Assembly (NCBI GenBank): GCA_029747585.1
Contig: JAPEVF010000130.1
Span: 1-64,000 of the forward strand
DNA: 64,000 bases
Reading direction: 5' to 3'
Source of the DNA: Pleurotus djamor
Lineage: Eukaryota; Basidiomycota; Agaricomycetes; Agaricales; Pleurotaceae
Position numbers and translations under genes: made by a program. Position 1 is the first letter of the stretch. Every line of letters begins with the position of its first letter. Below the pieces are notes generated by a model. That model was not told the origin of the DNA. It was given only the letters and a program-made list of their open reading frames with translations, and ran no database searches. Positions 34,033 through 50,127 of the stretch are shown piece by piece.

Positions 34033-36106
34033 ATGATCAAGCACATCCTCTCGTTTTCAATAACTGTCCTTTCAATCCTTTCGTCATCAAATGCCGCAAT
34101 AGGTCCAGTGGGCACTCTTGATATCGTCAACAGACTGGTGCAGCCGGATGGGTTTCGTCGCGAGTAAGTATTCCTTTCCCTCCCTTAGCGCGAGGTCAAG
34201 TTGTTCAACTTCTCCGATAGAGCCGTAGTCGCAAACGGCCAATTTCCCGGACCACTTATTAGAGGTGTCAAAGGCGATGAATTCAGCTTGAACGTTGTCA
34301 ATTCTCTGAAAGATACGCGGATGAGGACCTCCACCAGTATCGTGAGTTTGACATCATTATGCCCTTCGACTTGTTCCCTCATATTCCGGCCCCTCTGCAG
34401 CATTGGCACGGACTCTTTCAAGAAAAGTCAACTTGGGCAGATGGACCCGCTTTCATCACCCAATGTCCAATCACCCCTCAGAACTCCTTCGAATACAAAT
34501 TTCACGTTCCCGACCAAGCTGGCACTTTCTGGTATCATGCCCATCATAGTACCCAATACTGTGATGGTCTCCGAGGGCCGTTCGTTATCTATGACCCCTG
34601 CGATCCGCACAAAGGTACGCTTCTTTTGTATCTACCTATACCAATCAATGACCATGTGTCCCGAAGATCTATACGATGTTGATGATGGTTCGTACTCGTA
34701 CCTTGCTTTTGTATCCGACCATGGGTGCTGAGTTAGCTTTGCAGAATCTACCGTCCTCACGGTCGGAGACTGGTATCACACGAATGCAGAAACCCTCGGC
34801 CACCAAGGCCGCGCGCCAACTCCCGATTTGACTGTCTTCAACGGCATCGGTCGCGCCCAGAATGGGTCTCAAGTTCCTCTATACGTCCTCAACGTCGAGC
34901 AAGGCAAGCGTTACCGCATCCGGCTTATCAACATCGCCTGCGAACCCAACTACAACTTTACCATCGATGGGCACTACCTGAACGTCATCGAAGCTGATGG
35001 CGAAAACGTCCACCCTCTTCCCGTTGATTCCATCGACATCTTCGCCTGTAAGTCACCTTTCAATCTGGAAAAGCCACTTTCTGATCAATGCTTAACTGCG
35101 CCTAGCTCAACGTTATTCCTTCGTCTTACACGCGAACCAGCCCATTGGTAACTACTGGATCCGCGCGAACCCCAATGCCGGTCCTCAAGGCTTCGAAAAC
35201 GGCATCAATTCGGCTATCCTTCGTTACAAAGGTGCCCCTAAGGTCGACCCCACCACTCCATACATCCCCTTCACCAACCCCTTGTACGAATGGGATCTCC
35301 ACCCACTCCATAACCCTCCTGCACCTGGGCTTCCCTTCCCTGGCGGTGCCGACGTCGCTCTGAACCTTGCCTTTTCGTTCGACCCTATGTCAACAAAGTT
35401 CACGACCAACGGTGTCGCTTTCGAACCACCCACGGTACCAGTCTTACTCCAAATTCTAAGCGGGGCTCAGTCTGCGCAAAGCCTGCTCCCACATGGTGGC
35501 GTTTATACGCTTCCACCAAACAAAGTCATTGAAATTTCGATGCCTGGTGGTGTCGTTGGCGGACCTGTGCGTTGAAAGCGTCTTCCCATTCTGTTCTTTA
35601 CTGACTTGTAAATCACCAGCACCCTTTCCATCTTCACGGCGTGAGTTTCTTCGCAACACACAAATCCTGCTGATTCAACTGACCACCTTTCCTTCCAGCA
35701 CACCTTCTCTGTTGTTCGCAGCGCTGGTAGTACCGTCTATAACTACGAGAATCCTGTCCGTCGCGATGTCGTCTCTGTCGGCTCTGCTGGAGACAACGTC
35801 ACCATTCGGTTTGTCACCGATAATAATGGGCCTTGGTTCCTTCATTGGTAGGTGACCACATCCATCCTGTCGTATCTGACGCTCATTATGATGACAGCCA
35901 CGTCGATTGGCACTTGGAGCTCGGTCTCGCTGTTGTCCTTGCTGAGAATCCTCCTGACATGGCCCTCAGTGATCAACAACCTCCTCGTAAGCGTCCAGTC
36001 TCGCTCCCGTTTGCTCCATTCAGCTAATTGCTTTACGTGCGTAGCTGAATGGTATGAACTTTGTCCTCTGTACGAAGAATACAACAAGCAAGTTCCCAAT
36101 TCGTAA
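34033..36106 (+). CDS. Laccase (multicopper oxidase), 10 exons, 523 residues
   Basis: Exons: 34033-34163, 34221-34341, 34401-34614, 34667-34687, 34745-35047, 35106-35566, 35620-35640, 35699-35847, 35898-35986, 36045-36106; the frame closes at 523 residues. Signal peptide about 1-21 ([21 protein letters not shown]). Copper motifs: HWHG 85-88, HAH 130-132, HPFHLHG 418-424, HCHVDWH 473-479. The axial position 484 is Leu, where laccase 1 has Phe, which suggests a different redox potential. Ten exons against nineteen in laccase 1: several early introns are absent. The second copper motif has Ala between the histidines, with an extra His after it ([13 protein letters not shown]). A secreted phenol oxidase, on the same strand as laccase 1 and 19 kb from it; the two are divergent paralogues. 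Confidence 0.95.
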
Positions 36107-37395
36107 TTCCTCAAATGCATCAAAAGCTTCCCAAGCCATACACTTTTCCTACTTCGTAATTCGCATTCTGCTTCAAGGACTCTCATCATCTCAGACTATT
36201 ATCATAACCAATTCCTTTCTTTACCCACCTCCTCTCGTTTTCAATAACCCAAACGCTGCCCTACTGCGTGGCTTTCTGCTTTTGAATGGACTAGTCCTTT
36301 ACTTCCATTTTCCCTTTGATACCTCTGACGATAGATATGTACCCAACAGTATCCTGGACGATCGACCCCACATTATCATTCATTCCCCAATTACCACCAT
36401 TTACTTGTATCAATCATATTTCCAGCCTCTCGGTGTTTTTCTATTTCGACCTCATTACCATCGCATCCGTTCATATTTGTAGCCATAGATCCTAATGGCC
36501 TTGGGTCGTGTAGTTGTCACTCTGTATTCCTTGTACTATCCCTTCATTCAATCCATTACCCAGTTATCACCGTCTTACCATCATGCCTACTTCAACATGT
36601 GATACGCTTATACATTTCACCCTATGATCGTATAAATACTCGTCCCTCCATCACGAACTTCAATTAACCTCATACGATAATTCTAACACCTCTCGAACCA
36701 CCATCCGACTCTCGAAGGTCTTTGAGGGAGTGTAAATGTGGTCCCATCAAACGGTATGTAGACCATGTCAGTCTCAGGTAGGTACCATTGAGTAGCGAGG
36801 GAAAGGACGAGAAATGTCGGCTGATTGACGGGCTTAACAAAGTTCAGGCTTCATGTATCGTGACTCGGAGGAGATTTAGTGTAGCCGATGATGTCTCTTT
36901 ACCTTCACACGAACTTGACATCCATGGCAGACGGGCGATACCACGGTCATAGATGATTGCGCGAAATAGACGCGATCGAGTGATAAAATCTATGAGCGCA
37001 TCAGCTTTTGCGAGTGGCTAGCTACGAATGAGTGAAGGGAAGACAAGATGAGATGCGCGGCTAACTGGCTCACCTCGGAAATTAGTAGAGGGATGCTTCG
37101 ACCATTGAACACTGTTGTAGCGCAAGAAGTTCCACGAAAGTTCCTCTATGAATCAATCTCGCGGCGTTGCCGATCATGATCGGTATGGATATGGGGTAAC
37201 AACAGACTTGATTGATCTCAGATCAAAGTGACTAACACATACATTCGAACATCGATAGCGGCAAGGAAACACTTCCGAAAATNAAAAAAACTTGTATTCA
37301 TACATCTTCTGCACCTTCACATCTAGAGTGGTTGAGGACTATCGCATAAATTGGCGCGTTAGGCTGTTATATATAACAAGTAGACTTGATTTTAC
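36107..37395. other. Intergenic between laccase 2 and peroxidase 1
   Basis: 3' flanks of two converging genes. No gene seen. An N at 37283 sits before a run of A. An alternative last exon of peroxidase 1 could end at 37298. Confidence 0.35.
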
Positions 37396-39200
<1,805 letters not shown>

Positions 39201-39259
39201 TGCGATGATAAGACTTTAAGACTAGACAGTGCCTTGGGGGTTGAAGGACTTCAATCCAC

Positions 39260-39267
39260 CTTTTATA
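39260..39267 (-). promoter_or_regulatory. TATA box of peroxidase 1
   Basis: TATAAAAG on the minus strand, 60 bases before the start codon. Peroxidase 2 has the same sequence at nearly the same distance. Confidence 0.55.
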
Positions 39268-39451
39268 CGTCGATGCTCATGCAATTGCGAGCCAATCCGA
39301 GCGTAGTGAGCTGAAAACATCCTTATCTTTGACCCACTACTTTGGAGTGAGGGAAACGAGCATATGCGAGCATGAGGAAAATGTAAATACAAAGGACGGG
39401 CTTATCGCTGGAAGCATAACGTACATCGTAAGAAATTTGATACATGCAAAA

Positions 39452-39600
39452 GAGACTCACAAACCAAAGTGACGGACCTGATGGTTGATGAAAACGAGAC
39501 AGACGGCGGCAATGGGAATTCGAAGGTACGTACCACTTTCAAGGTGGTTGGGCCCCAATTCAAGCTGGAGCAAGATCACGGCGTGAAGCCATTCATGTAC
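39452..39600 (-). pseudogene. Membrane-protein gene fragment in the peroxidase 1 upstream region
   Basis: Reads AAVCLVFINHQVRHFGL up to a GTGAGT donor. The same piece (TVCLVFIAHQSRHFGL) lies at 44232-44300, 260 bases before peroxidase 2. Upstream both continue with a VHE...LGP hydrophobic string, but the frames are not kept together. Could be the N-terminal anchor of a cytochrome P450-like gene that was carried along in the peroxidase duplication; identity not proven. Confidence 0.35.
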
Positions 39601-42103
39601 TACAGTTGAGGATATGTTTCGTTTTTAACCGTCATTTAGAGAATGAGCGGAGGAAGGGACGCCCTTTCTTTACCAGTTGGCCTAAGGTGGGCAGCCCTCA
39701 GTGACCAAGCTATTGTACACATCTCAGCTACGTCGCACGCTAGCAGCGGGTCAGATAACGCCATGGGCAACGAAGCTGTTTGCTCACTTTCGAAGAAATC
39801 GAGGCAATGTGGCCTCGTCCCGGCGCAATGGTTGCAATCAGTGTCCCGGCGATACCCTAAGTGTCAAGATTAAATGTGGTTACGATGTCAAATACCCTAA
39901 TGCAGACATTCAAGTCGCTTCAGTCCAGTGGATCAAACGAAGTCTCTTCGGGGAACCGAGGGTCTCACCAGTCCACGTTCGCGTGCAAAAGTCATTCCTC
40001 GGTAGACCATCATGCCGAGAGAGTTGCAGACCTTGGGAAGCGCGAACATCCACTGCGCTTATTTCTTGGGCCAAGATCAGCGGGTGGAATGGTAGCCTTT
40101 GCCTGCGCGGAACAATTCCCAGGATAACCCGCAAAGTGATGAACACCGACAAGCCGGCGAGCAGGCTCAGCAGCAAAAGCTTGTTTGCGACTTCCAGGAG
40201 GTCAGAGGACCTGAGAATATCACTAAAAACCAGTCATCCGTGAGATGTTCTAGGTGCTATTTGTGGGAGGATTTTCAATGGAAGGCATGGAGCCGAGGAT
40301 GAGATTCGGCTCGATACTGATCGGTCAAAGTCGAGTAAGACTTGGTTCTCATGGAGATCTCGGAGAGCACATACCACTGAGAAGGTACATAGAACAGGAC
40401 GCCGTCGGTGACGACTTGGGGACGACACCCGAGTCCTAGCTTACCAATGGCGTTCCTTCAGTTATTTCCCTCAGCTCCCATGTGTTTCAAGCAGCGGTTC
40501 CGTAAAAGTAGTGGTCGAGCCGTAAACAGGTTAAGTACCTAGAAGTACTGATAAGGTGGTTGAGTGCGAGTCGGAAGGCTCAACGTAACCCTGGAAGCAG
40601 CAGGCGCCCGACAAAATCTCCGACAGGAGCAGGAACAGGAGGAGTGCACCAGTGAGGAGTAAGTCAGTCGCAGAAACCAGCATCAGTAATTACCAAAGAA
40701 ATTTGAGACACATAGCGTAGCTCAGGCTGCCATAATGTAGAGAAGAAGTAACGCCGTGCGGATCCAATGCATTAGGCCCAAGGTGATGCAACGTTACCGT
40801 CACCTCCATTTTCCTAAAATTCGAAGTGCTGGCGAACAGGGGAGGAGCAATACTATTTCAAATAAGAGGACTAGGACCTCTATATGTCCATCAAGCCATC
40901 GGTCCACTTGCTCGAAGCCTGCTCTATGTCTAAGTGGGTGCACCTCTTGTGCACCTCCATAGTCAATGTACATATTCCCCCAGAAACCTTGGGAAGACAG
41001 CACATGCTGCCTTGCTTCTGACACCCGAAGTCGACCGATGTCACCTTTATTCCCCCACCAGATGAATGGATCTCATAATTTCCGCGGATTACTCAGCCTT
41101 TGAAACTCATTGGCTGACAGCCCGAAAGTGACCTTGTGCTTATGGGACACAATTCGATGATGGGGATACCGAGGGAGGGTATCCTGAGAGCGGAGAATAG
41201 CTTATTTCTTAGGCTAACGATGTAGCCGGTGTCGCCGGTGAGTGAATGCACAAAGGATAGACTTTGCGTACCTTGATGTGCGAAACTTGAACACTTGGAC
41301 CTCGAAGCACTTAGCCGAGCCACAGAAGTCTAATTCGACGCTCAACGTCCATCAATGTCTTCAACAACCTTTTGACATAAAATGATGAGCTACCCAGGTA
41401 GACTTCACTTGACTAGTTTTGATGATTAATTTGGGTATGGACGAATCATTGATGTTGATTGATCCAACCTGAGGAAAAAAGATGAATAAAAGATGTCGAT
41501 GAACCATCATAGCTCGGTGACCTGAGTGACTTGATATCTATGTGATGTGATGCGCGAGGTGCGGGTGAATCCCCTCCGGTTAACCAGCCTGAGATCCTTG
41601 AATTGGACGCGCGTAGAGATGTGCGAGGACATCCTGTGAAGTGGTCCAAAGCTGCGAGGAGTAGTAGCGTGACGAGTCGAGCCCTGAGGCGCTGGCGAGA
41701 ACTTGATAGTAGGACCACCGCAGCTGTAGATTTTTGAGAGTAAGAGCGAGAAAAAAGTCTGAGAAAAGGGAAAGCAGGCTCCAGATGAATACTTCCTACC
41801 TTGGGGGACTGTACCCACCAAGCTGATCGGTCGACAACCGGTCAGTGCTTCAGAGTTCAGCACCAGTTCAGCACTGCTCAGAGGGAGGATCAATCTTCAG
41901 GAGACAATAGGAGCCGACAACTTAGGTCGCAAGGGGTAAGGATAGGAAAGTGCACAAGGGCCCACCAAATACCACTACGGCCGTTTGTAACAAAAGAATA
42001 GATTCAAGTCAAGTCAAATGAACAAACATCTAAACGGCATATCGAATACACAATTTCCGAAGGAGATCCAAATTTAAACATCTTCACCCTGTCTATCCAT
42101 AAA
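39601..42103. other. Gap between the two peroxidases
   Basis: About 2.5 kb with short frames only. One minus-strand frame at 39910-40176 begins with a membrane-like LLLLSLLAGLSVFITLRVIL and may belong to the same relic as the fragment at 39452-39600. No complete gene. Confidence 0.35.
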
Positions 42104-43972
<1,869 letters not shown>

Positions 43973-44036
43973 TGCGATATACTGGAGCTGAAAGACTAGA
44001 GTGTGTCTTGAAGATGTTGAAGGGATTTCAGCTGGA

Positions 44037-44044
44037 CTTTTATA
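44037..44044 (-). promoter_or_regulatory. TATA box of peroxidase 2
   Basis: TATAAAAG on the minus strand, 65 bases before the start codon; same as upstream of peroxidase 1. Confidence 0.55.
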
Positions 44045-44231
44045 CTCCAAGGCTACAGGGTTTCTAACCAATCCGATCGCAGCAAATAGCAAACACCCGG
44101 CATGCGCTCGATGGCACAGTACACGACGGTTGACCCAACATACAAGACAAGAATAGCAGCTGTACAAGCGTGTTGACCGCTGAAAACATATTACGCAGGT
44201 GAGAATCGCGTCTCCGGTTTGTCAGTTGGAA

Positions 44232-44412
44232 AAGACTCACAGCCCAAAATGACGGCTCTGATGGGCGATGAAAACAAGACAGACGGTGAGACAGAAACCA
44301 AAACGGCGGGACCGAGAGAAAGCAGTCGGCCCCCGATAACAATGAGGAGTATTTCATGCACCAGAGCGACGAGGAATAGTTCATAGAGAAGATTTATAAT
44401 ATCATTCAACAT
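44232..44412 (-). pseudogene. Membrane-protein gene fragment in the peroxidase 2 upstream region
   Basis: Partner of the fragment at 39452-39600. A hydrophobic frame LVHEILLIVIGGRLLSLGP starts near 44412, and TVCLVFIAHQSRHFGL lies in another frame, so the original gene is broken. Both fragments end at a GTGAGT donor. Confidence 0.35.
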
Positions 44413-45323
44413 CGGAGAGCTCCAGCCAGGATGTCAGTAAGAGACGCGCCTTCCTGGAAGGAAATGAACGTTACTCCACGGAAGCGAGCAAGTGCATGCT
44501 TCGGGTTGATAGGGTTGGAGACGAAAGGCACGGGAGTGCAAGGAATGCTTGTGCTTACCATTTTCTGGATTGATTGACGCATGTGATGGAATCCACAACC
44601 ACCGCGTCGGTATATCATGGAATTTTTCTCAACGGAACTCGCAGGTTAGCCTTTGCCTGAAGGACCCGTGACTCCCCAGTCGGCAGCGAGAAGTTATGTA
44701 GACAATTCCGGCTCCGGAGGGGAACGTTAAACACTCATCTCGCCCCACCAGTACTTTGCCAGTACTGAAAGCAGAGTTGGAAGATGCGTTCATCCGTGTG
44801 ACCTTTGAAGTATTATTAGCACTGTGAGAGGAGTGTTAGCTACCTCAATTCAACGGGAAATCGATTGCCCTTGGCATGTGAGGACATGGAGATGGGCCGA
44901 CCAAGACGATGGGCGAGAGGTACCAGCAAAAGAGTTGTGACTACGACGGGCCCGAGAAACAACAAGAAAGTACACAGGCCTGCCGCGNAAACTTTTCGGG
45001 CTCGCGCATCGGAGAGTTTCAAATGTGTAACTTTGTGGTCGAGTCCTATAGGGGGCGCAGCGGACGATAGTCGCACGTACGTTTTTTTAGACTTGTCTCT
45101 GATCCTTGAAGCTAGCTTGACAAATCGAACCTGACGCAAACTTGGCGCTTGTTCATCGTTCGCCTCATGGTCCCCCTATTTTACCCCTTGGGATAATCTA
45201 TCGGATTCGTAACTCCCATTGTGCACACTCCATCCGAGCACGAGTAGCCATATCTTCCCATGATCCCTGAGAATTTTCTATTTCTAATAACACTTTCAAT
45301 TCCTGAACAATACCAATACCTCC
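44413..45323. other. Intergenic stretch upstream of the aminotransferase
   Basis: Short frames only. One, on the minus strand at 44840-45139, contains a membrane-like LCTFLLFLGPVVVTTLLLVP and an N at 44988. Its status is unclear. The right end is the aminotransferase promoter. Confidence 0.35.
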
Positions 45324-46855
45324 ATGGCGTCCCTGGACATCGACAAAGTGCGATCCAACTTCCCTTCACTCAAATCAGGCTACATCTTCGCCGATAACGC
45401 TGGGGGCTCTCAAGTAACAAAGGACGTAGTCGATCGCATATCTGATTACCTGTTGAGCACGTACGATCAAGTCTGACCTTTTCTATAAGTATCTCACTCC
45501 ATATTTACTCTACATTTACGAAGGAATGTGCAACCCGGGGCGGACTACTCCGTAGGAGTACAGACCACGAGCAGAGTCAACAAGGGAATAGAGCTCGCTG
45601 TCAAGCTTTTCAATGCCGATTCTCCATCAGAGATCGTCTTCGGCGCTAGCTCTACCATGAACCTCGAAAATCTAGCCAGAGGTCTTGAGGCAGACATTCT
45701 GGCCGGTGATGAATTTATCGTTACAGGAGAACATGAAGGTTAGTGGCCGTATCCCTACTCAATCTACTCTAGCTTACCGCTGCTTTCGAATTCCACAGCA
45801 AACAATGGACCTTGGAAGAGACTCGCTGCCAGACGCGGTGGGATCGTCAAGGTCTGGCGTCCCGTCCCTACGTCTCCTAACAACCCCTATTCCGTTCAAC
45901 TTCGCCTGGACGAACTCCTCCCTTTGATCACGTCCCGCACGCGGATTGTCGCTATCTCTGCATGCTCAAACATCCTCGGCTCTATCTCGCCTGTCAAGGA
46001 GATTACAAGTGCAATTAGGAAGGAGGCCGCTGTAAAGGGCGCTCGCAAAGTCGAGATCTCGGCAGATTGTGTCGCCTATGCCCCACATAGAAGGATGGAT
46101 GTAAAGGACTGGGATGTTGATTTTTGCGTCTTCTCGTTTTACAAAGTATGTACTCACGATCTTCCCTTTCATGAGCCTTCAGCGATTGATTCCTTAACGA
46201 CAGGTTTACGGGCCACACATCTCGGCTTTGTACGTCCGTGCCAATGCGCTGAACTCGTCGGTTTCATCCATCGCTCACCACTTCTTACCCACAAACACTT
46301 CGAACAAGATCCAACCCGGCGGTCCAGGATACGAAACAGTTTGGGGTACCACAGGCGTTATTCCGTACCTCCTCTCCTTGGTCCCCGCTCCTACAAAACC
46401 TTCCGGAGATGTCACGGTCGCCCATTTAGAAGCAGCATTCTCTGCTATCGCAGCACATGAGCAAACCCTTCTTGAACCCCTACTTGGATTCCTGACTGCG
46501 AAAGAACAAGTCGAACGGGGCGTTCGAGTCGTAGGGACCGAGCAGGTTGGCCTGGATCGTGTCCCCACGATAAGTTTTGTTGTTGTTGGACCTCGTGCCA
46601 TCAAAAGCAAAGCCATTGTAGACGTGTTCGATAAGAAAGGCGGGGTAAGTATTTCGCTCTGAAAATCGATCAGTCATCTTACACGATGCACAGGTTGGAA
46701 TTCGCTACGGACACTTCTACGCGTATAATCTCATTGATCACCTCGAGCCGAAGCTAGATGTCAACGATGGCGTCATCAGGATATCCCTTGTCCATTACAA
46801 TACCGCCGGGGAGGTAGCTCAGATAATCGACATATTGAAGGAGGCATTGGCTTGA
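45324..46855 (+). CDS. PLP-dependent class V aminotransferase, cysteine-desulfurase-like
   Basis: Exons 45324-45460, 45524-45738, 45799-46145, 46204-46644 and 46694-46855 give 433 residues. Fold type I landmarks: FADNAGGSQ near residue 25, SSTMNLENLARG, GEHEANNGPW (His of the cofactor-stacking position), VEISADCVAYAPHRRMDV with the Asp that holds the pyridine nitrogen, and SFYKVYGPHISALYV with the Lys that forms the Schiff base. The C-terminal part ends GVGIRYGHFYAYNLIDHL and ISLVHYNTAGEV, typical of the family. No mitochondrial target peptide is evident, so it is more likely a cytosolic relative than the Fe-S assembly enzyme Nfs1. Substrate unknown. Confidence 0.88.
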
Positions 46856-47021
46856 ATTCCGCGAACCGAAATCTGATGTTTATAACAAAATGAACGTGAT
46901 AAAAGTCCAAGATTACTCTGACAGTAGGTAATATTACTTCGAAGAGGGTTGAAAGAGACACAAAAGCTGTAGTCCAAAAGTCCAGAAAGTCCATTCATGA
47001 AAGCGTATTTAAGGAAACGCT

Positions 47022-47601
47022 CTAAGCATCCGTGATGGAGGATTTAGAAGCGCTGTCGACACCAAGAATGGTGAAAGGGGGGCTGAAGTTGCCGGAGTCA
47101 CCGAACACTACGGAATCGCTGAGACGCATATAAAGTTAAAAGAGGTACTTGTACTCACAAACGAGTTGATACTCATCCTCGAGGATGTCCGGAAGCTCAA
47201 AGTCCACGCGGCCATCGGCGAGGTCGAAACCGCGTGCAAGGACAACTTCAAACAAAGGCGTGAATGGATGTTTGACGATACTTAATGGCGATTTGACTTA
47301 CAGGGAAGAGTGGAATCACCTCGCCTGAGCAAGATCAAGCCTTTGGGGTTGGTGACCTGTGTAGGCGCTGCATTCGTATCCCTGTGGGCGAGCGTGTCAG
47401 AATCAGGTGGCGGGGGGAATGGTAACCAAGTGAAACATACCAGGTGACGGTGACTGGCGTCTTGGACTTCCATACGTCACCAAAGGTTGGCGAGGTGATA
47501 TGTGGCACCCAGACATCCTGCGCGGCACGGGCGGTGTTGACAACGGCGGCTTGAGCGATTCCGGCCAAGGCGGCGACGACAGCGACACAAGAGAACTTCA
47601 T
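47022..47601 (-). CDS. Secreted Kre9/Knh1-domain protein, 137 residues
   Basis: Exons 47441-47601, 47302-47381, 47159-47245 and 47022-47107 close in frame. Signal peptide about 1-18 (MKFSCVAVVAALAGIAQA). The body shows the Kre9/Knh1 N-terminal (Ser-Thr-rich GPI-anchored) domain: ITSPTFGDVWKSKTPVTVTW, then LILLRRGD, FELPDILEDEYQLVLFGDSG and SPPFTILG at the end. These small beta-sandwich proteins are found at fungal cell walls; Kre9 in yeast affects beta-1,6-glucan. This one lacks the Ser/Thr tail and a GPI site, so it is probably released. Confidence 0.85.
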
Positions 47602-48983
47602 TATGGTATATGAAATAAAGGCGGGGTAAAGAGCGACGTGAATGAAGTGCTTGAAGATCACAACAGCAAAGAAGCGAGGAGGAAGCGAGACCGGGAGGAG
47701 AGGTGGGTGGTGGTGGAAAAGAAGAAAGAGAGAGCCGAACGCGTTACCGCGTATTTGACTAGCATTCTGTTTGTCACGTTATTTGGACAAAAGCGGTCTA
47801 GCGGGAAGACGCGTGCTTCTTTGACCATGGAAGCAATCTTTTATGTCGGCAAGACATGTGGCAATCTATTTTTGAACGAAGCGCCCGATCGCGTTGGAAT
47901 GCATCTAAGAAGTGACTGGTATCGAGTAGCTCACTTACTTATTAGAATGCAAGACACAACTAAGCAGTACAAATGAGGTGGACATGGGAGCCTATACTAT
48001 GGTGTGAATGGTGACCGGTGAGCTTTCAACGAGAAGCGGTGGTAGATGATAGATTCTACCTCCACCCTGATCGTCTAGGATACGCTCGCACGCGTTGGAG
48101 CATCCGGGTGCTGGTATCTCCAGTCCAATCATTTGATTCCTTATTCAAAGATTGGAGCAAGAATCCAGGAGATGAACATGATATGATGACTCTGAGATGT
48201 AGGTGAAGTAATCACACTACGAACATTGGCCTATATCTTGATTGTCGTTCTATGTGTGGGCTAGCTTAAATTTGATGATCCAGGGATTTGAAAAGAGCAC
48301 ATACTTACAGTAGTAGCTTCGCCCTCAGATATCGGAATCGTGGTCGAAGTTGTGGTTCGTCGGACTGCACTGCGGGCATTGCCCTATTTCCCCCGGACAT
48401 GATATGGTGAAGTTATGCTGAAAATTATTGAAACTTACTCTAGGATATTGCTGATGTAGGTCATTCCTACTATCCTCTCGATATCATCTCGGATACTTTC
48501 TTCGTATCCTCAGTGTCAATATTTTGGAACGTGGTGCTGAACAAGGGCAGGGATTGGTTGAGTCCTATGCCTCAAGGCGCCGATCACAATATCATCAGAG
48601 TAAAGTCCCCTGCGTATATGATAGACACATGGGAAAAGATATTGAGATTTTCTCCTTCATATCACGCTGAAAAGAAGCGTGAAGGAACTTACATTTAGTT
48701 CAGGATAAACTCAGAATATCCTGCAGAGGGGGTATAGGGCAATGCCCGCTGTGCTGGGCGCCTATCAGCAAAATTGCGAAGCTCCGGATCATGACATAAG
48801 CACGAAGCGCCGTCACAGTTCTTGGAGGTAAATTGTCTCCCTTTCCTCCAACCACGCCACTCACAGAGCCCACTTGCGGTGCTATTTCCATTCTCCCATA
48901 TTTTGGGGTGGCCTCTCTCTCCCATCGCGAAAAGGCGACCTCGAACTTGACCACGGCGGTATCTGTTCAACTTCCTACCCAAG
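47602..48983. other. Intergenic stretch between divergent genes
   Basis: No supported gene. Holds the promoters of the Kre9-like gene (minus) and the small predicted nuclear protein (plus). Confidence 0.35.
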
Positions 48984-49479
48984 ATGCCGCGAGGCGATCC
49001 TTCAACCGTCCCACACAAGAAACGGAAGTTAGAGCACTCGGCGAGCATCATAGACCCCAATTCCATTGAGTACAATCACATATTCAGTGGCTTGGACCCG
49101 CCAGTAGTCGACGACAATACTCCGGAGACCCGGAAAATCCTTGACGAATGGCGAGCATATGTCATCCACCATTACCTCCTATTCGTCGATTCACAAAGAA
49201 AGCAAAGGCGAAGTGTAAGCCTGACCCGATTGAAATTCATGGTTGTGCTATCGCTGATAGTGACTGAACGAATAGCGCACGCCTACGGCTTTTCCATCGT
49301 CGTCGTCGTCAACTCGGCCGATTGACCCGGATCCGAAAATGGACGCTGCGGAACAAGACGTGCAGATGGATGATGAGGCGTCCCCTCTCGCAGACACCGC
49401 TTCTAATATGAGACTCAATACGAGCTCGCGGCCACACACCCTACTTCAAATACCCTTTGATACATCAATCACTGTATAG
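48984..49479 (+). CDS. Small hypothetical protein, 144 residues, two exons
   Basis: Exon 1 is 48984-49214 and exon 2 is 49276-49479; both are in phase 0. N-terminus MPRGDPSTVPHKKRKLEHS has a classic monopartite nuclear signal. Then IFSGLDPPVVDDNTPETRKI and LDEWRAYVIHHYLLFVDSQR, probably one helical unit, an Arg/Ser-rich joint and an acidic MDAAEQDVQMDDEASP. Without splicing the frame would stop soon after a hydrophobic run; splicing removes that run and gives a longer acidic tail, which supports the intron. Family not recognised. Confidence 0.5.
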
Positions 49480-50127
49480 GGTTTATAACCTCTTCTCGTA
49501 CGTATCCCCCAGCCATTGTGGCACATAACTCAACCATCATTAAATCTTGCTTCTATTTCCTGACAGATGATGATAGTAGCTCACGGAAGAAGCATGCAAC
49601 TTATGCGGCACAGCCCTACAGGGAAAGACTCCCATTATCTATATTTATCAGATTACCACACATCTCATCCATACAACGCTTATTGATATACATGTATCAC
49701 GTCCGTTCATATTGTAGGCCATCTATTATCATCTAACACGAGGTTAACTGAACTTGTCAGTGCGTTGCTACCTATGGCAGTCGAACGTTGCACAGGTGAC
49801 CTCTCCTTACTGCATCCTAGGGAGCACACACCGCGCGTTTTTGGGAAGCTACAGATTCAGATAAAGGTATTGTACTAAAACATGATAAACCCAGCTACTC
49901 AATAAGAGACATAACAAGGCCTACGGAAAATATACAAAAGAGAAACATAATAGCAAGGTAAATATGCGACGATGTGTATGAGTGTGTGAGCGGTGGGGTA
50001 TATAAAAGATGATAAGCAAGCCTTGGAAGTATTTGATACAGATGAAGGTTTCCATTATGCCCAGGTTCTAGGACTATGAAGGAAGGCGTGAGGATTGACG
50101 CGAGGAAGACGTGAGTGGATGGAGGGC
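49480..50127. other. Intergenic, 3' flanks of converging genes
   Basis: AT-rich between 49540 and 49990, likely polyadenylation regions. No gene seen. Confidence 0.35.

Noticed and set aside
42004..42103. Read-through C-terminal tail of peroxidase 2
   Set aside because: A GTACGC donor and a TAG acceptor give the usual VPPVP ending of the family; the tail has no counterpart in related enzymes.
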